In this document: positions 1-5,264 of the stretch, piece after piece
Layout: each line of letters opens with the position of its first letter
Position numbering within the stretch: the first letter of the stretch is position 1
Assembly (NCBI GenBank): GCA_012027055.1
Contig: VEPF01000466.1
Span: 1,138 to 7,694 of the forward strand
Direction of reading: 5' to 3'
Source of the DNA: Gemmatimonadota bacterium
Lineage (GTDB): Bacteria; Gemmatimonadota; Gemmatimonadetes; Longimicrobiales; RSA9
Length of the DNA stretch: 6,557 nt
The notes under the pieces: model-generated
The model's input: the letters and a program-made list of their open reading frames with translations, nothing else
What the model was told of the DNA's origin: nothing
Database searches by the model: none
Translations under genes and position numbers: made by a program

Positions 1-1309
1 GGATGCGGCGCTTCGCGGCGTCGAAGTACAGCATCTCGCCCAGCCGCTCCGACATCTCGGCCATGGAGATGATGGTCTGCACCCGGATGGCCAGCTCCAT
101 GTTGCCGTTGGCCTTCATGGGATCGCCGGCGCGGATCGCGTCGAAGAAGTTGGCGATGTGCGCGGGCACGCTCACGCCCGGCTGGATGTCCGGGAACTCC
201 AGCTTGTCCGCGAGATCCGCGAACGGCCGTTCGGGCCGCAGCTCCAGGCTGTTGCCGGAGAAGTACATGGTGGCCTCGTGCCCGCGGAAGACACTGCCCC
301 AGGCCTGCTCGTTGACCGTGCTGCCCATGATCACGATGGCGAGGCCGCTCGGGAACTCGGCCAGCAGCTGCGTGTTGTCCGGCACCGAGCGGTCGGTGGT
401 GATCTTCCGCGTGCCGATGCAGGCCACCCGCACCGGGAATTCCGGCGCGCCGGTGGCGATCAGGAGCGGGTGGATGCGGTGCGCGAGCAGGTCGCCCAGG
501 ATGCCGCAGCAGTACGGGTAGTACTTGCGCCAGCGGAAGTAGTGGTCGGCGCTGAACGGCCGCTGCTTCACCTGTCCGAGCCACGCGCCCCAGTCCACCG
601 CGTCCGCCGTGAAGTCGGGCTCGATGTCGTAGTTCCACTCACCGTTCGGGTTGTTGCGGCAGTACCCGTCCTGGGCCAGCACCAGCTTGCCGATCTTGCC
701 GGCGCGCACCAGCTCCGCCGCCTTGTGCCACTTCCCCTCGGTGCAGTACTGGGACCCGATCTGCAGCACCTTGCCGGTGCGCTGCTGGGTGTCGTAGAGC
801 TGGAACGCCTCGCCGAGATAGCGCGTCATCGGCTTCTCCACGTACACGTGTTTCCCGCTCTCCATCGCCGCGATGGAGATGGGCGCGTGCCAGTGGTCGA
901 CCGTGCCGATGAAGACCGCATCGATGTCCTGGCGGTCAAGGACGCGGCGGAAGTCCGTGTGGCCATCCGCGCTGCCGAGCTGCAGCGCCTGCGCGGCGCG
1001 GTCCACGCGCTTCTGCCACACGTCGCAAACCGCCGCGCCCACGGCGTTGTACTCCTCGGCGTGCTTCACCATGCCGTCGCTGACGTGCGCATTGAAGCCC
1101 TGGCCGCCCACGCCGATGTAGCCCGCCACGATGCGGTCGTTGGCGCCGCGCACGGAGGCGGGGAACGGCGCCTGCCGCTGGCCCCAGACCGGGGTGCGGA
1201 ACAGTGCCGATGCGGTGAACGCGGTGGCGGCCGTGGCCGCGCTCTGCTTCAGGAAATCGCGTCGGGATTCCCCGGTGGCGGCGGTCGGAGCGGGTTGCTT
1301 CGGGTCCAT
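1..1309 (-). CDS. Tat-exported Gfo/Idh/MocA family oxidoreductase (C-terminus cut by window edge)
   Basis: Translating the minus strand from ATG at 1309..1307 gives 436 codons with no stop before the left edge. The N-terminus has a twin-arginine motif, SRRDFLK, at residues 15-21, followed by an Ala/Thr-rich hydrophobic stretch to about residue 43, so the protein should be exported folded by Tat. A Rossmann glycine motif GVGGQG lies at 66-71, a GTVDHWHA loop at 135-142, and the family's EKPM signature at 158-161. GDLLAHR (Asp273, His277) sits where the catalytic Asp/His pair usually lies in the second domain. Family members use tightly bound NAD(P) to oxidise or reduce sugars or cyclitols; the Tat-exported glucose-fructose oxidoreductase of Zymomonas is the known precedent for a periplasmic member. 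The substrate here cannot be told. Members of this exported subfamily are usually around 430-460 residues, so little is missing. A good promoter and Shine-Dalgarno support the start. Cysteines are frequent for an exported protein, including an adjacent pair at 267-268. Confidence 0.93.
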   Translation of the reverse strand, partial: MDPKQPAPTAATGESRRDFLKQSAATAATAFTASALFRTPVWGQRQAPFPASVRGANDRIVAGYIGVGGQGFNAHVSDGMVKHAEEYNAVGAAVCDVWQKRVDRAAQALQLGSADGHTDFRRVLDRQDIDAVFIGTVDHWHAPISIAAMESGKHVYVEKPMTRYLGEAFQLYDTQQRTGKVLQIGSQYCTEGKWHKAAELVRAGKIGKLVLAQDGYCRNNPNGEWNYDIEPDFTADAVDWGAWLGQVKQRPFSADHYFRWRKYYPYCCGILGDLLAHRIHPLLIATGAPEFPVRVACIGTRKITTDRSVPDNTQLLAEFPSGLAIVIMGSTVNEQAWGSVFRGHEATMYFSGNSLELRPERPFADLADKLEFPDIQPGVSVPAHIANFFDAIRAGDPMKANGNMELAIRVQTIISMAEMSERLGEMLYFDAAKRRI

Positions 1310-1318
1310 GGATCACCT
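1310..1318 (-). promoter_or_regulatory. Strong ribosome binding site for the exported oxidoreductase
   Basis: On the minus strand the nine bases immediately upstream of the ATG read AGGTGATCC, a full match to the complement of the 16S rRNA 3' tail (GGATCACCT). The AGG core lies six bases from the start codon. This fixes the start at 1309 and suggests efficient translation. Confidence 0.75.
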
Positions 1319-1353
1319 GTGAGGGATGGCCTCGGTAATCGCTGCGCCGATGC

Positions 1354-1366
1354 ACTCGTGACGAGT
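1354..1366. promoter_or_regulatory. 13-bp perfect dyad, candidate operator
   Basis: ACTCGT-G-ACGAGT is a perfect inverted repeat with six-base arms around one central base. It lies about 12-24 bases downstream of the predicted start of the minus-strand promoter and touches the putative -35 box of the plus-strand promoter. A repressor bound here could block both divergent transcripts. The binding protein is unknown, and a dyad this short can arise by chance. Confidence 0.35.
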
Positions 1367-1394
1367 TGTTGTGGGGCTCGGGTCAGTGTAGTCT
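1366..1394 (+). promoter_or_regulatory. Possible weak promoter for the YceI-like gene
   Basis: TTGTTG (1366-1371) and TAGTCT (1389-1394) are separated by 17 bp and each match the sigma70 consensus at three of six positions, including the most important ones. A start near 1401 would leave a leader of about 23 bases before the ATG at 1424. The element overlaps the stronger opposing promoter almost completely, so the two could not be occupied by polymerase at once. Weak evidence on its own. Confidence 0.3.
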
Positions 1395-1413
1395 TGGGGG
1401 CCACCACCGTCAA
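1385..1413 (-). promoter_or_regulatory. Sigma70-type promoter for the exported oxidoreductase
   Basis: On the minus strand, TTGACG (1413..1408) is followed after exactly 17 bp by TACACT (1390..1385). These match the -35 consensus in five of six and the -10 consensus in four of six positions, which is striking in such GC-rich DNA. Transcription would begin near 1378, giving a leader of about 70 bases before the ATG at 1309. It lies in the only sizeable intergenic gap upstream of this gene. Not tested experimentally. Confidence 0.6.
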
Positions 1414-1423
1414 TCACGATCGA

Positions 1424-2017
1424 ATGGTCATGCCGACGCGCCGTATCAGCACCGCCGTACTGTGTGCGTTCGCCCTGCTGCCGGCCGTGCCCGCGGCCGC
1501 GCAGGGACCCCGCCTGCCGCTGCAGCCGGAGAGCCGGGTCTGGGTGGATGGCACGTCCAACAAGAACGACTGGACGGTGAAGGCCACCCAGCTGTCAGGA
1601 TTCGTCAACCTGCAGCTGAAGCGCGATGCGCTGCAGATCTTCGCGGGTGGTTTCACGGTGGCGGCGCAGAGCCTGGTGAGCGAGCACGGCGTGATCATGG
1701 ACCGGCTGATGCAGGGCGCGCTCAAGAGCGACGTCCACGCGGAGATCATCTACGAGCTGGTGAGCGCGAGCGCGACGCCCGGGGAAGGCGGGAAGTACGC
1801 GGTGGCCACGCAGGGCCGGGTGACCGTCGCGGGGGTGACGAAGGACGTCGCCCAGACGGTCACGGCCGAGCGGCTGGGGAACGGGCAGCTGCGGTTCACG
1901 GGCAGCCAGCCGCTGCTGATGAGCGAGTTCGGCATGAAGCCGCCCACAGCGATGTTCGGCGCGCTGCGCACCGCTAACCGCGTGGTGGTGAACTTCGAGC
2001 TGATCGTGAAGCCCTGA
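1424..2017 (+). CDS. Secreted YceI-like domain protein
   Basis: The 197-residue product has a Sec-type signal peptide: RR at residues 6-7, a hydrophobic core at about 10-22, and a probable cleavage after AAA at residue 26. The mature part of about 170 residues resembles the YceI family, an eight-stranded lipocalin-like beta barrel that binds isoprenoid or other amphiphilic ligands in the periplasm. Supporting features are the opening GTSNKNDW (43-50), typical of YceI-like proteins (usually GTS..HDW), a GRVTVAGVTK strand, and FGMKPPTAMFG at 169-179 near the C-terminus, followed by a beta strand ending the protein. The ligand is unknown. ATG at 1424 and ATG at 1430 are both possible starts; neither has a clear Shine-Dalgarno, so the message may be nearly leaderless or weakly translated. 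It is divergent from the exported oxidoreductase and lies 79 bp upstream of the second oxidoreductase gene on the same strand, possibly cotranscribed with it. Confidence 0.82.
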   Translation: MVMPTRRISTAVLCAFALLPAVPAAAQGPRLPLQPESRVWVDGTSNKNDWTVKATQLSGFVNLQLKRDALQIFAGGFTVAAQSLVSEHGVIMDRLMQGALKSDVHAEIIYELVSASATPGEGGKYAVATQGRVTVAGVTKDVAQTVTAERLGNGQLRFTGSQPLLMSEFGMKPPTAMFGALRTANRVVVNFELIVKP

Positions 2018-2023
2018 TCCCGC

Positions 2024-2070
2024 GCCCGCCGGGAGCAGGGCGGCGCGGAGTTCGGCGCCGGCCGGCGGGC
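2024..2070 (+). terminator. GC-rich hairpin between the YceI-like gene and the next gene
   Basis: GCCCGCCGG (2024-2032) pairs with CCGGCGGGC (2062-2070). Inside it, CGGCGC (2041-2046) pairs with GCGCCG (2055-2060) around an eight-base loop. The structure starts seven bases after the YceI-like stop codon. No T-run follows, so it could be an attenuating or mRNA-stabilising hairpin rather than a true terminator. In GC-rich DNA some of this pairing is expected by chance. Confidence 0.3.
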
Positions 2071-2085
2071 CGGGCATGCGAAACG

Positions 2086-2094
2086 GGAGGGGAG
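2086..2094 (+). promoter_or_regulatory. Ribosome binding site deciding the start at 2097
   Basis: GGAGGGGAG lies just before ATG 2097, with the GGAGG core ending six bases upstream. An in-frame ATG at 2076 lies upstream of this purine block and would add seven residues that do not belong to the Rossmann fold, so 2097 is preferred. Confidence 0.7.
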
Positions 2095-2096
2095 CG

Positions 2097-3340
2097 ATGG
2101 CGAAGGATCGGCTGGGTGTCGGCTTCATCGGGGCCGGCTTCAACGCGCAGTTCCACACCCGCGGCTGGACGAGCGTCCGCGACGCGGACATCCTCGGCTA
2201 CTGGAGCCCGGAGACCGCGACCGCGGAGCAGGCGGCGGCGCTGGCGCGGAGTCTGGACGTGGGGCCGGCGCGGCCGTACCGCTCGATCGCGGAATTGGTC
2301 GAGGACCCGGCCGTCGATGCGCTCTGGCTAACCGGTCCGAACCACGCGCGCATCGAGAACCTGGAAGAAGTAGTGGCCGCGCTCGAGAGCGGACGGGGCA
2401 CGCTGCGCGGGATCGCCTGCGAGAAGCCGCTGGCCCGCACGGTGGCCGAGGCGGAGCGGGTGCTGGAGCTGGCCGCACGCGCACAGATTCCGACCGGCTA
2501 CCTGGAGAACCAGGTGTTCTCGCCACCGGTCGAGGTGGGGCACGCGCTGCTCTGGGGCCGCGGCGCCGCCGCCACCGGCCGGCCCTACCTGGCGCGCGCC
2601 GCGGAAGAGCACAGCGGCCCGCACGCGCCGTGGTTCTGGCAGGGGCAGCTGCAGGGCGGCGGCGTGCTGAACGACATGATGTGCCACTCGGTGCTGCTGG
2701 TCCGGCACCTGCTCACGCGGCCGGGCGCGCCGCTCGCGACCGTGCGGCCGCGGCGCATCACCGGCCACATTGCCAGCCTGAAGTGGAGTCAGCCGGATTA
2801 CGCGGCGCGGCTCGCCGCGCGCATGGGCCCGGCCGTGGATTACACGAAGCTGCCGGCCGAGGACTTCGCCAGCATGGTGGTGGAGTTCGAGGATGAGCAG
2901 GGGCAGCGGCTGATCGGGGAAGCGTCCTCTTCCTGGAGCTTCGTGGGGGCCGGGCAGTGCGGCTCTCGGCCGAGCTGCTGGGGCCCGAGTACTCCATGTC
3001 CTGGAACACGCTGGAGAGCGGGCTCAAGCTGTTCTTCAGTCGCGAGGTGCGGGGGGCCGCGGGCGAGGACCTGGTCGAGAAGCAGAACGCGGAGATCGGG
3101 CTCATGCCGGTGGTGGCCGGCGAGCCGGCGGCGTACGGCTACGAGGCGGAAGACCGGCACTTCGTGCGGGCGTTCCTCGGCAAGGAAGCGCCGCGGCTCA
3201 CGTTCCGGGATGGCTACGAGGTGGTGCAGCTGCTGATGACCGCCTACCAGAGCGCCGAGCTCGGCCGCACGCTGCAATTCCCGCCCGCCGCCCTGGCCGG
3301 GTTCGTGCCCGCCGTCGCGCGCGGCACCTGGCGGCCGTAG
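2097..3340 (+). pseudogene. Cytoplasmic Gfo/Idh/MocA family oxidoreductase, frameshifted
   Basis: The start at 2097 gives MAKDRLGVGFIGAGFNAQFH, with the Rossmann motif GAGFNA at residues 12-17, TGPNHAR at 79-85 and the EKPL signature at 109-112. There is no signal peptide, so the enzyme would act in the cytoplasm on a sugar or cyclitol with NAD(P). The frame from 2097 reads sensibly to FVGAG (about residue 286, base 2954) and then turns into an Arg/Ser-rich string ending at 3236. From 2957 the -1 frame continues the fold: RLSAELLGPEYSM, then SREVRGAAGEDLVEKQNAE, then GRTLQFPP and a stop at 3338-3340. Joining the two gives about 413 residues, a normal family length. The change is a net gain of two bases or loss of one near 2955. 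As both halves keep protein-like composition, it is either a recent mutation or a sequencing/assembly error. The gene follows the YceI-like gene by 79 bp. Confidence 0.85.
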
Positions 3341-3351
3341 CGGCCGGCACC

Positions 3352-3385
3352 GGGCCGGGGGGCGAACTGCCCCGCCGCCCGGCCC
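3352..3385. terminator. Hairpin between convergent genes, possible bidirectional terminator
   Basis: GGGCCGG (3352-3358) pairs with CCGGCCC (3379-3385), continued by GGGGC (3359-3363) with GCCCC (3369-3373) around the loop GAACT. A five-base bulge lies on the right arm. The 12-bp all-GC stem fills most of the 52 bp between the stop codons of two convergent genes, the usual place for a shared terminator. Neither strand shows a T-run after the stem, so intrinsic termination is uncertain. Confidence 0.5.
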
Positions 3386-3392
3386 TGCCGCC

Positions 3393-4367
3393 TCACGCCG
3401 CCGCCGTCTCCTGCTGGATCTTCCGCAGCAGCTTCAGGGTGGCGGCAATCCCCTCGCGCTCGCTCAGCCGGGTGCCCTCGTACTCGATGCCCACCCAGGA
3501 ACGGTAGCCCGCGTCGGCCACGATCTTCATGAGCCGGCGGTAATCCTTCTCGGTCTCGTTCCCGGCCGCATCGAAGTCGTGGGTCTTGGCGCTGACCGCC
3601 TTGGCGAAGCGCATCAGCTCGGTCACGCCCTGGTAGCGGTCGTAGGTCTGGCCATCGCCCAGGTTGAAGTTGCCGAAGTCCGGCAGCGTGCCGCAGCGCG
3701 GATGGTCCACCCGGCGCATGACGTCGCTCAGCCACGCCCCGTTGGAGGACCAGCCGCCATGGTTCTCCACCACCACGTTGATGTCCGCCTGCGCCGCGTA
3801 CTCCGGCAGCCGGCGCAGCCCGTCCGCTGCCAGCGCGGCCTGCTGCTCGGGCGTCCCTTCGCTCGCGGCATTGACGCGGATGGTGGCGCAACCGAGCGTC
3901 TTCGCCGCGGCCACCCACTTGTAGTGGTTCTCGACCGCCTGCTTCCGCGCGGCGTCGTCCGGGTCCCCGATGCGCCCCTCCGCGTCACACATGATCAGGT
4001 GCTGGTACACGCCCTGATCCGCCGCGCGGCGGTTCATCTCGGCCAGGTACGCGGCGTCCTGCGCCTTGTCCTTGAAGAAGCTGTTGACATATTCGACCGC
4101 CTCGATGCCATAGTCGACGCGGGCAATGCGCGCGAAATCGAGGTGGTCGATCTCCTGCGCGGCCAGCGCCCGGTGCAGCGACCACTCGGCCAGCGAGATC
4201 CTGAAGAGCGGCACGGCACCACCTCCGTCGAATGCGCCGGCCGCGGTCGGCCGCAGCGCGAGGCCGGCCAGGGCGAGGGACCCGGCCGCGCGGCCGCCGG
4301 CCCGGATGAAGTCTCTGCGGTGCCACGAATCCATGGGTGCGCCCCCGGGTGCTGAAGGGTCGAGCAT
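3393..4367 (-). CDS. Tat-exported sugar phosphate isomerase/epimerase-type TIM barrel protein
   Basis: The 324-residue product (from ATG 4367..4365) has a twin-arginine motif HRRDFIR at residues 16-22 and a hydrophobic Ala/Leu/Gly segment to about residue 45, so it should be exported folded through Tat. The rest resembles the xylose isomerase-like TIM barrel (AP endonuclease 2 fold). It opens with ISLAEWSLH (57-65), and candidate metal ligands lie on successive strands: Glu201 in VVVENHGG, Asp230 in LPDFGNFN, His263 in AKTHDF and Glu295 in VGIEYEG. Family members isomerise, epimerise or dehydrate keto-sugars and inositols with a divalent metal; the substrate here is not known. The start at 4367 is preferred because GGAGA (4379..4375) lies seven bases upstream. 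ATG 4334 would give 313 residues starting MDSWHRRDF, but only a weak GGGGG precedes it; both starts keep the Tat motif. It is convergent with the frameshifted oxidoreductase and divergent from another TIM-barrel gene 27 bp away. Confidence 0.9.
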   Translation of the reverse strand: MLDPSAPGGAPMDSWHRRDFIRAGGRAAGSLALAGLALRPTAAGAFDGGGAVPLFRISLAEWSLHRALAAQEIDHLDFARIARVDYGIEAVEYVNSFFKDKAQDAAYLAEMNRRAADQGVYQHLIMCDAEGRIGDPDDAARKQAVENHYKWVAAAKTLGCATIRVNAASEGTPEQQAALAADGLRRLPEYAAQADINVVVENHGGWSSNGAWLSDVMRRVDHPRCGTLPDFGNFNLGDGQTYDRYQGVTELMRFAKAVSAKTHDFDAAGNETEKDYRRLMKIVADAGYRSWVGIEYEGTRLSEREGIAATLKLLRKIQQETAAA

Positions 4368-4394
4368 GCGGCGGTCTCCAACCAGGGAGATGCT
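4368..4394. promoter_or_regulatory. 27-bp divergent start region with opposed ribosome binding sites
   Basis: The two start codons (4367 minus, 4395 plus) are only 27 bp apart. The gap holds both Shine-Dalgarno sequences: GGAGA on the minus strand (4379..4375) and GGGAGA on the plus strand (4385-4390). They are mutually complementary, TCTCC (4375-4379) against GGAGA (4386-4390) with six bases between. There is no room for two promoters, so at least one must lie inside the opposing coding sequence. A minus-strand TAGCAT (4395..4390) is a possible -10 box for the exported TIM-barrel gene, but I see no convincing -35. Confidence 0.5.
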
Positions 4395-5264
4395 ATGACG
4401 ATGAACGCGGACGGAACAGGGCGGTCCGGGTCCCTGGCCGGGCGCATCGGGGTGTGTTCGTGGTCCCTGCAGCCGCGGAGCGCGGCCGAGCTGGCGGCGC
4501 GGGTGCGCGCGACCGGCCTGGCCGTAGTCCAGCTCGCGCTCGACCCGCTCCGCACCGGCGCCCTGCCGGAGGCGGAGGTCCGGCACGCGCTCGCGGTCGC
4601 GGGCGTGGACGTCGTCTCGGGCATGATGGCCATGGCCGGCGAGGATTACTCGAGCCTCGCGGCCATACGGCGCACGGGTGGAGTGGCGCCGGCTGCGACG
4701 CGGGACCAGAACGGCGCCGCCGCCACCGCCAACGCCCGGCTGGCCCGCGCCCTCGGGATCTCGCTGGTCACGTTCCACGCCGGCTTCGTGCCGCATGCGC
4801 CCGCGGACCCCGCGCGCGCGGTGCTGCTCGCCCGCATCGCGCGTATTGCCGAGGTCTTCGCGGCGGAGGGCGTGCGGGTGGCGCTCGAGACCGGGCAGGA
4901 GGCCGCGGACACGCTGCTGGCGCTGCTGCCGGAGCTGGCCGCATACGACGTCGGCGTGAACTTCGATCCGGCGAACATGATCCTCTACGGGATGGGAGAC
5001 CCCGTGGCCGCGCTCGAGCGGCTGGCGCCGTGGGTGCGCCAGGTCCACATCAAGGATGCGCTCCCCGCGGTCATGCCTGGGGAATGGGGCACGGAAGTGC
5101 CCGCCGGACAGGGGGCCGTGGACTGGCCGGCGTTCTTCCGGGTACTGGCGGCAGCGGGCGTCCGGGGGGACCTGCTGATCGAACGGGAGTCGGGCAGCGA
5201 TCGGGTTGGTGACATCCGCCAGGCCCGGGCGCTGGTAGAGGGTCTTACCGGCAGCCGCGGCTGA
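4395..5264 (+). CDS. Cytoplasmic sugar phosphate isomerase/epimerase (TIM barrel)
   Basis: The 289-residue product lacks a signal peptide and should be cytoplasmic. It begins the barrel with GRIGVCSWSL (16-25) and shows the expected metal-site strands of the xylose isomerase-like family: VTFHAGF (His128), VALETGQE (Glu165), VGVNFDPAN (Asp191), VRQVHIKDA (His218, Lys220, Asp221) and LLIERESG (Glu263). WGTEVPAGQGAVDWPAFF (231-248) is the usual glycine-rich loop before the last strands. Such enzymes act on keto-sugars, tagatose/psicose-type sugars or inosose; IolE- or IolI-like roles are possible but not demonstrable from sequence alone. GGGAG (4385-4389) lies five bases before ATG 4395, fixing the start. 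The gene is divergent from the exported TIM-barrel gene. The two share the fold but little obvious sequence, so they look like different subfamilies rather than a recent duplication. Its last 20 bases overlap the end of the convergent membrane-protein gene. Confidence 0.9.
   Translation: MTMNADGTGRSGSLAGRIGVCSWSLQPRSAAELAARVRATGLAVVQLALDPLRTGALPEAEVRHALAVAGVDVVSGMMAMAGEDYSSLAAIRRTGGVAPAATRDQNGAAATANARLARALGISLVTFHAGFVPHAPADPARAVLLARIARIAEVFAAEGVRVALETGQEAADTLLALLPELAAYDVGVNFDPANMILYGMGDPVAALERLAPWVRQVHIKDALPAVMPGEWGTEVPAGQGAVDWPAFFRVLAAAGVRGDLLIERESGSDRVGDIRQARALVEGLTGSRG

Noticed and set aside
158..2017. A 619-codon open frame on the plus strand running through the first gene and into the YceI-like gene
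   Set aside because: Its first 420 codons are antisense to the exported oxidoreductase, are rich in Arg/Ala/Val/His and lack any recognisable domain. Few stops occur by chance in DNA this GC-rich. Only the part from 1424 has a signal peptide and a recognisable fold.
2943..2959. Programmed -1 ribosomal frameshifting at the five-G run 2945-2949
   Set aside because: The shift is in the right direction, but slipping in the G-run would replace the conserved GAG residues with GRA. The heptamer is a poor slippery site (GCC would have to re-pair as GGC). The break fits better at 2955-2957.
2957..3340. A separate 127-residue gene starting at GTG 2957
   Set aside because: The frame is the C-terminal quarter of the upstream oxidoreductase, has no convincing ribosome binding site and starts in the middle of a fold strand.
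4368..5048. An upstream extension of the exported TIM-barrel gene on the minus strand, giving 551 codons
   Set aside because: The extension is antisense to the well supported cytoplasmic TIM-barrel gene and would bury the Tat signal in the middle of the protein.
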